Positions 28,431-40,610 are shown, counted from the stretch's first letter. The stretch: DNA of 64,000 bases from Harmothoe impar (GCA_947462335.1 OX381709.1:34738186-34802185); one strand, 5' to 3'. Numbers and translations are program-made. The notes: generated by a model from the letters alone, not told the origin.

Positions 28431-29858
28431 TTTGCCACAGGTGGCGCCCTATACCCCCCCCCCCCCGCCCCCCCCCCCCCTCCGCCACACCCGCGGCGAT
28501 GAGCCTAGACTACACAGTATAGCGGGAGTCTCCTCCAGTCTGCTGTACACTTCATGCCGCATCTATGGATGATCGAATCTATGAAATGAATGACAGCATC
28601 TATGAGGTGAGGGAGAAAACCGCTAACAGGGCACGTCCCCTACTCTTTTCGAAGGATAGCAAGTGTTCTTTTATTTGCCTGGTCCTAGCTACCTGGGCTA
28701 GTACCATAGTAGGCAGGGCCAGACAAACCAAGGCCTTTGATATCTCAGACGTGGTTCACTGAGGAGGGATCCCATGCCAGACCACCAGCAAGAAGGCCCG
28801 GGCCCGCGCATATGGGCAGCGGTTGCCAAACAGCTTACGTGACTGATCACAGCAGTAAGGCACGAGACCCCTCAAGTTTTGTCGCCTTTCACGAATTCGG
28901 TATGCCCATTGGTATTATGGAAGGCTCCCGATGAAGTTATTCTACTCCTTCATGCCCCCATCATGAAGGTCCCCACTAACACAGGGGGAAGACCTGGGGC
29001 AATAATTTAAGCGACCTGGCGACTTTTGCACAAAATTGATTATAGGATAAAGGGTCTAAAAAAACGACCTTGCGACCTGAGGGGGGGACCCCTCTGTACC
29101 CCCATGATTTAAGTCATTTCCAGTTGATGGTTTAAATGCTCAATATCCCTTTTAAATAACAGTAACAGATGCACTTAGTGTACATTAATATGACATATAA
29201 GGCCGTTTTATTCTGATAACTTGGATTACGGATCCGCCGATGGAAATTTTGGCATTTTGTAAAAAAAAAAAAGAAAAAAAGTGACTGGTTATATTCCACT
29301 AAGTCTACATGCTGACTGGCAGACACCCAGAATTAGGCTTTCAAAATTGGGAATATTTCACAATTTACCTTCATTATTTCTCAATATACCCACATTTAAT
29401 GGCCAAAACAAGACTTTTTGCATGCTTTTTTTTTTTTTTTCCTCCCGCCCCCCAAAATATATGCTCTGAGTGCCCGTAATCCAAGTTATCAAAAAAAGGT
29501 GGCCTAACATACATGTCTGGCCCGTCCTTTCCAGTAGGGCCAGAGGGAACTCTCTACGTTCCCACGGGGAAAAAGTGCGGGGCAAAATGCCCCACAGAAA
29601 TTACAGCAACTCACCCCGATTTTCCTCCTTTCAAATTCCCTATTTCATAAAATTGATGTGTTATACTAATGGCTGATGTTATAAAATATTGACTGTAATA
29701 TTGTTATATATTGACAAATGACAGTTAGTTCAGGGTGGGTGTTTTTAAAAAGTGATAGTTTCTGTGACGAGAACGCCCAGGGAGAACGTTGTTTGCCCTC
29801 TACCAGAATCCCGCCATCGAGCGTACTGAACACGTCACAGTCGTTTCCATGGTTATTA
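28431..29858. other. Intronic region with poly-C tract and decayed repeat pieces
   Basis: A poly-C tract lies at 28454-28481. 28560-28760 has GATGATCGAATCTATGA and other phrases like the I-clade LINE 3' UTR at 41520, so it may be a diverged copy. 28985-29105 (GCGACCTGGCGAC...) resembles 14085-14137 in inverse. The remainder, including A and T runs at 29270 and 29430, shows nothing recognised. Confidence 0.4.
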
Positions 29859-30184
29859 GGGAGTGCTCATTTTTTAACAACAGGGGGGGGGGGGGTGGTG
29901 GATTTGGGGGGGGATAAAAAATTTGGACCCCTTGACCGGGGGGGGTAAAAAATTCAGACCCCTCTTGGGGGGGGGGGGCAAAAAAATTCAACCTGTTTTG
30001 AGGGGAAAAGCCCGCGCGTTACTATGCTACAAAGGGGCGCGAACGCGCGCGATTTTCGGCCTGCCGGGGGGGGGGGGGGGTAAAAAATTTCGACCCCTCT
30101 AGAGGGGGGGGTGAAAAAAATTCACGCGCTCTGCGCGAAATCTCACCGCCCCCCCCCCCCTGTTGTTAAAAAATGAGCACTCCC
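29859..30184. mobile_element. GC-tract MITE, copy 2
   Basis: 326 bp with TTA duplications at 29856-29858 and 30185-30187. Same termini and interior as copy 1 but inserted in reverse. Confidence 0.9.
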
Positions 30185-30753
30185 TTAAGCGCATCCCTCC
30201 CTCCTATACTAAAGATTTCCACAACATGGCGTGACGTTTGGGCATCCTTCTGATGATTCAGATTATTTCAGACTTGCTGCTCCTTTAATATACAAAGTAG
30301 CTCCTTAATTCCAAAAGATTCTGAGATAGATAAGTGTAATTGATAATCGTGAGTCGTTTAGATGATGTAAGTTTACTCGTTAATTGTTAACTGGCAGGAT
30401 ATGAGAAATCCCCGTACCGACGGGCCGACTTTGGGCAGTCCCAAGCACGATGAATGACGTGACTGGGACTGCGGTCCCTATGCTGCCTACTACTCGATCA
30501 AACATGGACACATCGATATTTTTTCTGTGTTTAATCGCCTCTATATCGCCTCAAAATGACTATATGCTTCTGCGGCCAGGAATACCATGGCAACAGGTCT
30601 AGATGTCCGATTGGCACTTCCGCCCAGACGAAAACAATGCGGATCAGCCATCATCAGGTTAGTTTTTCGCGTTTCCTGGCTGAAAGAAAGCAAATTAAGA
30701 CTTTTAACTTGTCGCAATCAAAAGAGCGGCCTAACATTGGCTGGGGTGCAACT
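30185..30753. other. Intronic sequence, nothing recognised
   Basis: No gene or repeat identified. A half X-box (ACCATGGCAAC) occurs near 30584. Confidence 0.35.
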
Positions 30754-31159
30754 AGCCTCTATAAGCAGCTCTGTCTACTCGTCCGATCCTCTCCCGACCG
30801 TGAGAGATGATACTTAATCTACACCTTATGTAGTCCAGCAGCAGGGCTGCACCAACTGCATGGGCTCCCCCAGGGCGCTCCTTCACATCATAAATGATCT
30901 TCGTGCAGCCCACTTTGTGGGCTTTATGCTGGCCAAAGCCCAGGGGGGGGTCTCACTTTTTTTTTAAAGCGCCCCCCCTCCTACCCTAGATCGTTTTTAT
31001 CTTCATTACAAAAACGACATTGGCGTATACGGGACTAGCGCATTCAGCTATGGGGGCCGCCATCTTGTCTCAGAGCAATGCATTCTGGTTAGGCTACCGA
31101 CTCCAGATCAGGGCATCATGGATGAATTTCTTATCAGCACCTTTGTTCTAGGTGTGAGG
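30754..31159. repeat. Dispersed repeat, copy 1 (empty site)
   Basis: 406 bp from AGCCTCTATAAGCAGCTCTG to TTCTAGGTGTGAGG, with a YY1-like GCCGCCATCTTG at 31052. It is repeated at 46300-47146, where a MITE has landed. Here CGTGCAGCCC is present once (30902-30911), giving the pre-insertion state. Termini and class unknown. Confidence 0.8.
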
Positions 31160-31486
31160 AACCACCCATTCAAAAGTGGACCAATGGCTCGATCACAAAG
31201 ACAATACCTTCATGTGCATAAATGTTTTCATAAATAGAAAGAACGAACCTTAATGAAGGTCGATCACATCAATTGAGATGTGATCGGATCTTATTAAATG
31301 TGTAATTAATGGATTTATAAGCCAAAACGTGACCCGATAGAAAGTAGCGGCCATCTTGACGTCCATATGACGTGGGTTGTTGTCATGGTAAAGATACCTT
31401 GACAACCTTCTCCCACTCCAGTATTTTCAATAGGGTAACTTCAATCTCCGAACGGCCGACCGTGAGGGGATGATACTTAATCTAGG
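31160..31486. other. Short spacer before DIRS-like gag
   Basis: Non-coding. GCGGCCATCTTGACGTC at 31347 is YY1/CRE-like; an ACGGCCGACCGTGAG phrase near 31452 recurs from the dispersed repeat. Confidence 0.35.
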
Positions 31487-31518
31487 GTGCAAGAGCAGAA
31501 GCGCCGCAGTGGTCGCAG

Positions 31519-32366
31519 TTGGCCACAAACACGCCCGGAGCAGCGAGTGAGCTGGCTCCCCATACCTCAGTGTCGCTCGTGGGTTCGCTTCATCCTGGGC
31601 ACCCCGGCGGTGCCACGCTTCATTACGGGCACCCGGGCAGTGACACGCTTCATGTTGGCACAGGTCAGTCTGACAGTTTTAAGCAACCTGAGGGTGTATT
31701 TGGGCCTGCTGGGGCTCTGGAACCCTCTCAGTTATCTGATCTTACCAATAACCTGAGGCATGGACACACCCAACAGCAACAACAGCAGCATCAACAGCAG
31801 TTGTTGGGGCAGCATTAACAGCAGCAGCAGCAGCAGTCTTCAGACCCCTCCTATACAGAGTTTCTGCAGTGGAGACAGCAGCAACAGTGGGCTGGGTTGG
31901 CAGGGGATGTGACCCCTTCTGCTCACTCTACTCTACAACAAACTCTACAGCAACAGTTGCAGCAACAACTGGGCCAACACAGTTCCAGCCAGCATCAACA
32001 GCAGCCACTTTCTACTCGGCGGGTGTAGGCCTGAACATGGGAGCAGCACACACTCTTCAGACAGGCCTATCTACGGCAGGTATAGGCCTCAGCAACATAG
32101 GCCTACTGTCAGGGGACGTGGAGGTCCTCTTCAGAAACATCGCGACAGGTAAGTCAGCTGTGGAGGGTGATATCCTGGCCTCTCTGTATGCAGCCAATGA
32201 GGCCAGTAAGAGGAAAAGGTCCAAGCTAGGGATAAGGCCAGATAATCACCTCCCAACTGACAAAGAGTACAGTGAGATGTCGTACAGGGAATTGATTTAT
32301 GGTATGATAAATGTCACACAAGGCCTGATCATAGCTGATCACCCTGATTTGAAACCCTTTGCATAG
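31519..32366 (+). pseudogene. Gag-like region with polyglutamine, DIRS-like element
   Basis: The first frame (31519-31818 and on past a stop) is rich in His/Gly/Pro, then Gln (HTQQQQQQHQQQLLGQH). A second frame (to 32366) has a conserved-looking block LLSGDVEVLFRNIATGKSAV, YAANEASKRKRSKLGI and YRELIYGMINVTQGLIIADH. Both stops and a frameshift are present. I do not recognise the block beyond its gag-like position before the RT. Confidence 0.4.
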
Positions 32367-33660
32367 CTGGGTCATACTTACTGTATGAAGGCCAGTTAAA
32401 AGTAGGGACAGGAGAAGAAAAAAAGAACGCATATAATAATTATGACTGCTGTTATATCTGTTTCTGCTCATTATACATATTCCAAATCACTTTTATTTTT
32501 GATTCTAGCATGGGTAGAAGCTGAGAAAATTGAATTTGAAATGTTGGACATGGTCAGTTTCCTGCACTATAGAATGTAGTGTGCCTGCTCTCTGAAAGTG
32601 TGATTTGCCACCTTGCATAGAGTCAAACTAGCACACTCTATGATGTGTCCTGATAGTTAGGGATTTGATTGGAAATGTACTATACAAGAACAGGAGGACA
32701 AGTGCCACATTGGAGGCAGGATGAGATATAATATGGGCAATATGTAAGTCACTGGAGGACCGTTGAACACCCTGGAGGAGGGACAGGAGCACCTATTTGG
32801 TGAGCATGAAAAATCATGGGAAACATTTGGAAGGGATTGGAGGTACAATGGAAGAGTGATTTCCTATCAGTGCTGTTATGTGGGATGCCCTGGAGGGCAT
32901 ATACATTCAGTAGGACACCCTGGAGGAGGGATTGTGCAACACAGACGTTGTGTGTGTCATACTGGATAAAGGTTTTAGGCACAAAATAGGTATAGTAGAA
33001 GATCTTTGCTGAGTGATTAGGCATCATAGGGCTTGTGTTCGACACCCGGGAGGATCTATTCATTGTTGGATTCTAGCTAGTCATGCTAAATACCAGTATC
33101 TAGAGACCACCATAGGTAGTCAGACACCAAAATTACCAAGTCACACCGCCTCAACACGCCTCACTCTACAAACCTAGATTTCAGGAATATAACACAAAAC
33201 ATATATATGATGACCCCAGTGATAAAGCCTTCCTAAGCCATTACATAATTAATTACTTATTTGCTATGTTTGATATACACATTCATTAAATATGTAATAT
33301 AAGAAAGAAAACTAATCTTGGTCGGGCCAACTGTCCCTTCTTCTTGGCTGACATTTTTCTGGCTGTCAATTGAGTCATATGACATCATTCAACTCTATAA
33401 ATTAGGCTTACAATAGGCCCCACTTTGAGGGGTTCTCCCACCACTCTGGGAATCTCAATCTGCACATAATCCTGCACCCTTGCATACTATGGCGCTACCT
33501 AGCAGCTCACCCTGTCCCTATTAAAAGGCCTGGACAGCATAATGGCTTTGCCAGTGACATATTATGTATCTACATAAATATGATAGCATTTCATTTTATA
33601 TCATTTTTGTAGTAACAATTCAGTATACTTGGAGATGGTGCCATTGCAGTCTGGCAGGCA
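32367..33660. other. Insertion or spacer inside DIRS-like element
   Basis: No gene recognised. Several GGAGG-containing phrases (ACCCTGGAGGAGGGA at 32769, and CACCCTGGAGGAGGGATTGTG at 32919) and CCTGGAGGGCAT form a loose short repeat. Confidence 0.3.
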
Positions 33661-33699
33661 TCGGTCAAGTGGGGTGCCCCTTGTTACCCCTCCGCTGCC

Positions 33700-33879
33700 C
33701 CTTCCCCCCACCCACCTCATTTACTGACCTCCATGACCATTCTCGTTTCTGGACACCCCCCCCCCCATAACCCCTACCCACCTCATTTACTGACCTCGAT
33801 GACCATTCTCGTTTCTGGACACCCCCCCCCCCCTCCCCGTAACCCCCACCCATCTCAGTTACCAGGTCTAACTCAGTAA
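33700..33879. repeat. Two tandem copies of a C-rich 70-80-bp repeat
   Basis: GACCATTCTCGTTTCTGGAC followed by poly-C and CCACCTCATTTACTGACCTC occurs at about 33736 and 33801. A third related piece lies at 34449-34495. Confidence 0.7.
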
Positions 33880-34080
33880 GGGAGTGATCATTTTTTAACA
33901 ACAGGGGGGGGGGGGTGGTGGGTTTCCGCGTGGAGCGCCCGACATTTTTACCCCCCCCCCCCCAGTCAAGGGGGGGGGGGGGGGGTCAACATTTTTTACC
34001 CCCTTAGGCTCGAAAATCAGCTCGCACGCGGGCCCTTTGAAGCATAGTAACACGCGGGCTTTTTGGCTCAAAACAGGTTA
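33880..34080. mobile_element. GC-tract MITE, copy 5 (3'-truncated)
   Basis: Starts after TAA with GGGAGTGATCATTTTTTAAC and keeps the interior GAAGCATAGTAACACGCGGG, but no right terminus is found. Confidence 0.7.
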
Positions 34081-35136
34081 AGCAACGGCCAGGAAGATAC
34101 CGGTAGTACATCCTAGATTAAAAAGTCTGCCCTGCCCCCCCTCCCCCTCTCCACACCCGCAGTGTGCGCCGAGAGGTGTCAAAGCTTTCCCGTCACCTGC
34201 CTTAGCATTCACGGCACATGTAGCTCCTATGTTCTTTAGTTAGCTGGCCCGGGAGGGGGGGGGGGGCACTCCCTCAGCTTTGGTTACCATGTGTGAACAC
34301 GATTCCAAGGGAAAGGGTATGCCTTTCGGCCCTAAGTGATAAGCCCGGCGGGAGGTGCATGGTTATATGCCGCTAACCACAGCACAGGATAGGGTCCCCA
34401 CCTGAGGACTCTGATTCGGCCTGTGGTCTGCTCAGACTGACCTAGCTGACCATTCCCGTTTCTGGACACCACCACCCCCCCCCCCCCCCCCCAAGTGTAC
34501 TCCTACTACCTGTAGCCCCCCGCCCCCCAATTTAGTTCGTACCAGGGTGACCATGACCTTGCACCATGGTCTCTGTGCACAAACAAACCTGTGTCAAAAT
34601 AGTTCATTATATAATCAGGCATACTTGAGCTTGGCCTCCCCAGACGGGTGTCTGCCCGTTCCGCCTCAACAACCCTGACTTTGCACAAGCAAACATTGCC
34701 CTTAATCAATGGTGATCTAAGGATCAATATTCCATATTAAAATAATTAAAATGTACATTTAATTTTCAAACCATGTACTTCCGGTGAATCTTATCTACAT
34801 GATGTCTGAACAAATAAATGATATCTATTTGCAAAGTATGTATAAAATGCAAATTCCTAAAGTGTTAGTACAGAAAAAGTTCCCCATTCAATTCAGTGCT
34901 ATGACAGAGAATTTACCCCATTTTTGCCATTTTTGCCACAAAACACTGAATATCACCAAATACTATATAGCTATACATGTTGTGCACACAATGATAATAA
35001 TGAAAATCTCAAAAACAGTTTGTAGCAATGTGCAATTTGACTACTTAGATAACCAAACCACCTAGATCCAGGATCACACCTCAGTGACTAGCAAAGAAGG
35101 TGCCATCATTATAAAGATAAAAAGATATAAAAATTA
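34081..35136. other. Non-coding region with MULE-like MITE fragment
   Basis: 34245-34345 (poly-G, then CACTCCCTCAGCTTTGG, GTGTGAACACGATTCCAAGG) resembles, in inverse, the right end of the MITE at 46471-46886. A poly-C run lies at 34470-34492. The remainder is AT-rich with nothing recognised. Confidence 0.4.
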
Positions 35137-35700
35137 ATGGCACCGTCTAATAACTGTATATCCTTAATAAAAACACTTTTTAAAAAAAAGACCATATGCC
35201 AGTGCGATCGGGAACTGACTGACAAAGTGTTGAAGAAACAGATCCCTGGGTTTGCCGCGGCAGACCACGGCGCGATGGCCAACAACATGGGAATGGACAA
35301 AACTCTAGCCTACATGAAGATGCAACAAGAGATGGCAAAGTAGATGTCTCTTCTAAGCAAGGCCCGTAGCAAACCCCAATCGAGGCCGTCAAGTCAGGGC
35401 AAATTCAGGATCGACTGCCCGGATCACCTATGCAAGCGGTTCAACTTTACAGTATGTGATTGGGTAGTATGCAGGAACAGCACTCCTGTGCTGTGTGCGG
35501 TGGCCCTCACAGGACGCGAGGATGCGCACACAACCCCTACAACCAGGGGGGTCAGCCTCAGGGCCAGGGTGGCTACCAGGGTCACAGTCAGCAGCATCCT
35601 ATCCCAACAAGCTCAGAACTACGGCCAACAGGGGGACCAGCAGCGCAACGCGTGAGGCGAGGACGAGCACGACTCAGCGAGCAGCAAAGCGGATGTCGGC
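35137..35700 (+). pseudogene. Gag C-terminal part with zinc knuckle, DIRS-like element
   Basis: DRELTDKVLKKQIPGFAAAD (35208 on) resembles gag C-terminal sequence and ends at a stop (35341). In a second frame, starting near 35466, CAVCGGPHRTRGC forms a CX2CX3HX4C zinc knuckle followed by Gly/Gln-rich sequence. Frames are broken. Confidence 0.45.
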
Positions 35701-35943
35701 ACCTCGTGTATGGAGGACATTCACTCCCACACATGTGAAGAGCTTGTGTGCACAAGTAGTATAGGGGCCCTACTAGACATTTATAAAGGTTATATTCCAC
35801 TATGGTACATCAACTGTAGACACAAGGTTCAGGGTGTCATGTCACAGTTGAAGCCGGCAGGCTAGAGGGACATGTTGTTGGGACACAGTGTCATAGATGA
35901 AGATTGTCACTTTATATAAGTTGGTGTCCTACATGGGTTCAAG

Positions 35944-36190
35944 ATGGTTGACCCTCATGAACAGGTAGACAGTTACGAGGTAAAAAATTATTCTTCAGCT
36001 TCGGTGGATAACTTTGAGTTTATTGATAAACTCTTGAAAGAGGAGTTGGGCTGCGGAAAACTTAGCGTGTCGCGAGAGAAACCCACCTGTGTGCACGCCT
36101 TGGGAGCGGTTCCCAAAGCTACCGGGGGTTTCAGGCCCCTCACCGACGCGAGCAGACCCGATGGGTTCTCCATTAATTCCTATATGTCTT
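35944..36190 (+). pseudogene. Reverse transcriptase fingers, DIRS-like element
   Basis: FEFIDKLLKEELGCGKLSVS, then VHALGAVPKATGGFRPLTDA and SRPDGFSINSYM: RT block 1-2 with the Lys before the Arg-Pro. The frame then leaves the family at about 36190 and resumes at 36976. Confidence 0.7.
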
Positions 36191-36960
36191 CCACTTTTCT
36201 ACATTTAAAATTTTCTAAAATTCTTCTAAAGACGTATGTGAGGTCCTCCGCCAGTCATCCAGGGCTGGGCAGCTGTCGCAATGTCGCAAAAAATGTGCGA
36301 CAGGGGTCTTGGAAAATGCGACAGGGACATTCGGGAAAGTCTAGGCTTTCTAAAGCTGAAAGAATGTTGTAAATATTCCAATTAGAACCAAAGTTAGGAC
36401 AATTTCATATAGGCCTATACCAATCTAGAGATAGAATTGCAAATTTCTCCTGGAACAATATGCCCCCAAAACACCACAAATGCACCAATCTAAAGGTAGA
36501 TTTTCACAAATTTCCTGGAGCAACATACTTCCAAGATGATCAGAATGCATCTAATTTAACTAGAATTTCTAAATTTTCTTGGAACTACATGCTCCCCAAA
36601 CCATCATTGAAACATCTATCTAAAAGGTATATGCTCCCAAACCCTTCATTCTAAAAATCCAAATCCAAAGTTTTCCTGGATCAATATGCCCTCAAAGGTA
36701 CATATAGAAAACACCAATCTAAAAGTAGAATTTCTAAATTTTCCGAGAGCAATGTGTCACCAAATTCTCAGAATTTACCATTGTGGGAATTCCCAAAACA
36801 GAATGCACAAATCTAAAGATAGAATTTAGAGAATTCCTATTAGCGATGTGCCCTGAAACCCCTCAGAGCACACCAAACAAAAGACAGAAATATAAAAATT
36901 CTCCTTTATTCCACATGTGAAATTCACCTCGAGGAGATGGTTTCACCTGGTCAATGTGGA
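36191..36960. repeat. AT-rich decayed tandem repeat interrupting the RT
   Basis: A degenerate repeat of roughly 75-100 bp with the phrase CTAAA(G)GTAGA followed by TTTC...AAATTTCC(T)GG recurs at about 36425, 36490, 36560, 36720 and 36795. It separates two parts of one RT domain and so must be an insertion. Confidence 0.5.
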
Positions 36961-36975
36961 TCCGTCTGAAATACT

Positions 36976-37905
36976 TTGCTCCAAAGATTTCAAGGTTTGC
37001 TCCAGCATATCCCAACATGCCCAGCCCTGCAGTCATCCTACATGGCGGTGACTGACATTTCCTCGGCGTACCGCTCAGTACTCATCAGACCCGAGGACCG
37101 GAACTATCAGGGGCTGAAGTGGAAGTTAGACGGGTTGGACACTTACATTGTGGACAATTGTATTTGTTTTGGCACTAGAGCAGCCCCCTATATATTTAAT
37201 AGACTCACTGATGCCGTTAGGAGGCACATGCGCTGTCAGGGCCACACGTGTTTCAATTACCGCGATGATTTTCTGTTACTAGCCAATAGCGAGAGTGAAT
37301 GCACAGAATCTCAACATGCCCTCCATGAGCTGCTCAGGCAGCTAGGGTTTTATATAGCCTACAAAAAGGTATCTTCCCCATCGAGGATACAACGGTACCT
37401 GGGCATAGAAATAGAGAGCATCAATATGAAGCTTTGACTACCGGAGGATAAACTACTAAAGTTGGAGCAGCAGCTATCATTTTTTCACAGTCGCCGGCAG
37501 GCAACACGAAAGCAATTGCAAAAACTATATTGTATATTGTGCCACTATTCATCGGTGGTCAGGGGAGGAAGGACCTTCTCTCAGCAAGTGATCAGTATGC
37601 TCAAAGGGTTTCCTACTAGTAAGAGATACATAACCCTGAGCGAGGGGTTTAAGAAAGACCTGGGTTGGTGGCAGGGCTTTGCCAGATGGTTTAATGGTGA
37701 AGCACATATAGACCTGACCGTCATAAGCGAGTTATCTCTAGCTATGGACGCTTCGGGCAAAGGATACGGGGTAGTATTCAAAGGAGACTGGCTAGCGGGG
37801 GCCTGGGAGGGCTCGCTGAGAAGTCGGACGGATATGCACGGGCTATCTCTAGGTTTAAGTCGCCAAGAAATGTATAAGTCGTTTAAGGAGCATGGAAATT
37901 GGTAA
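36976..37905 (+). pseudogene. RT palm and RNase H, DIRS-like element
   Basis: SSYMAVTDISSAYRSVLI (first catalytic Asp), NCICFGTRAAPYIFNRLTDA and FNYRDDFLLLA (the YxDD catalytic pair) are followed by the thumb RYLGIEIESINMKL. A stop at 37435 separates this from 37462-37905, which has KDLGWWQGFARWFNG and the RNase H start LSLAMDASGKGYGVVFKGDW. Degraded after about 37860. Confidence 0.75.
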
Positions 37906-38108
37906 AAACTGGAGGTTATATATAAAATATGGAATCCTGACATATCAAACGGAAGGGACATTCATTTGTGGAAAAAACAAAACAGGATGCTTTAAATAAT
38001 GTTTCTATTGTAGTAGGTGGAATACCACTGACTAGGGACCTTTTACTGAATAAGGGTCATATTTGGGATGGACTACAGCCCTTGATATTCCACCTCTTGT
38101 ATTTACTA

Positions 38109-39320
38109 GAGACCACCATACAGTTAGCGACCACCATACAGTTAGCGACCACCATACAGTTAGCGACCACCAGTAACAAAGTTGTTTATTTCATCCCCTG
38201 TAATTATCCCTGCCGCCAATCAGTCTTACCCAATTATAGGAACGTCAAACAGGCTGGATATATCGTCTGCTATTATACAATTTTTTAGAAAACTAGAAGA
38301 GAAACAATATAATTATTTGAGTACTATGGACTACTATACTAAGCCCAAATATGAACCTTATTCAGTAAAAGACCCCCTGCCCTAGATCTTTGTTAGCGAC
38401 TTAATCATTCCACAGTAAATGTGACTAAGGCTGCGCCACCTACCTTCTTTACCCCCCAAAAAGCAAATCCCCATATTTTTCTAATCTCTCCCCTTAAGGG
38501 AAACCCTTTCCCCCTAGGGTATAGTCCCCCATGGGATGATTTTAAATTGAAAATTTTCCTTATATATACTCTATTTTTAAGTCGCTAACCATAGGAGTCG
38601 CTAACTAGGCTATTCCCTATGTAGCTAGGATGTAGGGAATGTATAAGATAGCGACCACCATTCAGAGAAATTTATTTGAATAAGGCTGCGCCACCTACTT
38701 TCTTTACCCCCCAAAGAGCAAATCCCCATATTTTTCTAATCTCTCCCCTTAAGGGAAACCCTTTCCCCCGGGGGTATAGTCCCCCATGGGATGATTTAAA
38801 TTGAAAATTTTCCTTATATATACTCTATTTTTAAGTCGCTAACCATAGGAGTCGCTAACTAGGCTATTCCCTATGTAGCTAGGATGTAGGGAATGTATAA
38901 GATAGCGACCACCATTACGGACGCACTCCGTGCGGCAAGCAGCAACCGTTAGCAACTCTAAATATTATATACTTCAGTCTGGGTGTGCCGGGTCACTTTG
39001 TGACACACAGTTTAACGCCATCTTCTATTGTCGTGTTAACCTTATTCCACAGACTGTGGTATCCAGTAATGTTTAGGCATAACTTCCATTAGGGAAGTTA
39101 TCCTCATATTAGTGGTTCTAACAGTGCCCCCTGGTGCCTTCCCTCGGAAGTATTGGAGCTCTCCAACTAGGAGGGATGTAACACCACTGGCAAGCAGGCA
39201 CAGCAACAGCAACTTGTTTTTTTTTGGTTTATATATGCTAATAAATAGGCCGGGTCACTTAGTGACACACGGTTTAACGCCATCTTCTATTGTCGTGTTA
39301 ACCTGATTCCACAGACTGTG
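38109..39320. repeat. Repeats downstream of DIRS-like element
   Basis: An 18-bp unit GACCACCATACAGTTAGC is repeated three to four times (38109-38172). A 255-bp block beginning AAGGCTGCGCCACCTAC at 38427 is repeated at 38682. A 70-bp phrase (GGTCACTTTGTGACACAC, then TTTAACGCCATCTTCTATTG) occurs at 38991 and 39253. Such direct repeats at the element's end would fit split terminal repeats of DIRS/Ngaro elements, but this is not proven. Confidence 0.6.
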
Positions 39321-39659
39321 GTATCCAGTAATGTGAACCAATCTCCTTTGAGCACACAATCTTTTTTGGCGATTTCAAGCTTTTTCTTGCCAAATTGGCT
39401 TCTTTTTTTTTTTGAGTGAAATTTCACTTTTTTGGGATTTCAAACTTTTTTCTCATCAAATTAGCGTTTTTAATGAAATTTCACTTTTTTTGCGATTTCA
39501 ATTTTTTTTCTCACCAAATAAGCGTTTTTAGTGAAATTTCACTTTTTTGCGATTTCGAACATTTTTCTCAGCAAATTGGCATTTTGAGCGAAATTTTACT
39601 TTTTGCGGCTTCAAACCTTTTCTTGCTAAAAGTTGCGACAGAACCTGCATTCATGCTTG
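39321..39659. repeat. Short AT-rich tandem repeat
   Basis: About five decayed units of roughly 60-65 bp: GTGAAATTTCACTTTTTTG followed by GCGATTTCAA and TTTTTCTCACCAAAT. Each unit contains the palindrome GAAATTTC. Confidence 0.75.
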
Positions 39660-39888
39660 ATCCCATTGTTGGACTAATGGTAACATGCAACAGGGAGCGA
39701 GGTAAGAAAAATACAACCATATGTATGTTTAAACTTGGCTGGATTTATTGTCAGGCTATTTTCATTGCACCACGATTGGATGATATCTAAGTCTTCCTGC
39801 AGTGTTATATTGAACAACTCAGTGTCCCAATGTTCATACAAGAGCAAAGTATCATCAGCATAGAGCTGTATATTGATGCACTAATGGG

Positions 39889-39992
39889 TAGGTGTCTGGG
39901 CACATGTTCGGTATATCGGCTGTTATTGCACGAGCCGAAGGCGAGTGTAATAACATGCCGATATGCCGAACAAGTGCCCAAACACCTACCCC
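39889..39992. repeat. Foldback hairpin element
   Basis: Imperfect arms of about 45-50 nt (GGGTAGGTGTCTGGGCACAT at the left, AAGTGCCCAAACACCTACCC at the right) meet at GAGCCGAAGGCGAG. Inserted in the RT near the YADD box. Confidence 0.8.
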
Positions 39993-40054
39993 TTAATGCG
40001 TTTATCCCACTATTTCCTCAGAACGGTTTGCCGTAAAATGTGGTGCCCCGTCCG

Positions 40055-40130
40055 GCATCTGGGAATCGAACATGGGCCTACCGCGTTGAAGACAGGCACG
40101 TTACCCCTAGACCACCACGACCCTCCCGTG
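40055..40130 (-). repeat. tRNA-derived SINE head (minus)
   Basis: The minus strand reads TGGTGGTCTAGGGGTAACG (A-box), an anticodon-like arm with CTTCAACGCGG, and ATGTTCGATTCCCAG (B-box). Loss of acceptor-stem pairing argues against a functional tRNA. Confidence 0.6.
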
Positions 40131-40284
40131 AGGCTGCGCTGCGTGAGGTGTAGCCCAGTGTTGTACGGTACTCTATGTCCATTACCAGACCGCTCAGTGA
40201 CTGCACCAAACATGGCTCCCTCACTGCCCCATGTCGGCTGCCAAGTGGCACCCCTCCCGTGGACCTGCACTGTGTGAGGCGGTC

Positions 40285-40610
40285 TGTTTGCTGGGGGTAT
40301 AGATGGGGGGTCCCCAATGTCGCATGTCGATTCTAAGAAATGGCCATGTCGCATGTCCATGTCGCTTAATTATGGATAATTATCCCCGTGTCCCATGTCG
40401 ATTTTAAGAATTGCTCATGTCCCCTGTCACTATCATTTCAAACCTCATGTCGCATGTCACTAGGCTTCATGTCACATGTCGTTTTTAAAGGCGCACTGAA
40501 CCCAGGACCTAACCCTGCCGAGTTTTGTACGCAAATGACGTTGTGGGTTCAGTGCGCCTTTAAGAAATGGCCATGTCACCGTGTCAAATTTAGCCATCCA
40601 CCGCCATTGC
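40285..40610 (+). repeat. Modular ATGTCGATTTTAAG repeat, copy 3
   Basis: Diverged relative of 11588-11815 with the same modules and order (CATGTCGATTCTAAGAAATGG through GTCACTATCATTTCAAACCTC). It carries a nested 71-bp element at 40489-40559. Confidence 0.6.
40489..40559. mobile_element. 71-bp micro-MITE with TTAA duplication
   Basis: Perfect 16-nt TIRs (AGGCGCACTGAACCCA and its complement) flanked by TTAA on both sides, inserted in the GTTTTTAAG module of the surrounding repeat. A TTAA duplication fits piggyBac-type transposition, although the TIR does not start with the usual CCC. Confidence 0.75.

Larger units (their letters stand above)
31487..38400 (+). mobile_element. Decayed DIRS-like (tyrosine-recombinase type) retrotransposon
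   Basis: Plus-strand pieces in order: Gln-rich gag-like part (31519-32366), gag C-terminal part with a zinc knuckle (35137-35660), RT fingers (35944-36190), RT palm and RNase H (36976-37860). The RT wording (VPKATGGFRPLTDASRPDGF and ISSAYRSVLI) fits DIRS/Ngaro-type RTs better than LINE or Gypsy. No tyrosine recombinase or integrase was found, so the order is inferred. Insertions of about 2.7 kb (32.4-35.1 kb) and 0.75 kb (36.2-36.95 kb) split it. Confidence 0.5.

Noticed and set aside
28314..28502. Proline-rich small ORF at 28314-28502
   Set aside because: The proline run is the poly-C tract at the end of the satellite array.
31487..32366. Host polyglutamine transcription factor gene
   Set aside because: Frames are broken, and a zinc-knuckle part and a DIRS-type RT follow in order on the same strand, so a retroelement gag is likelier.
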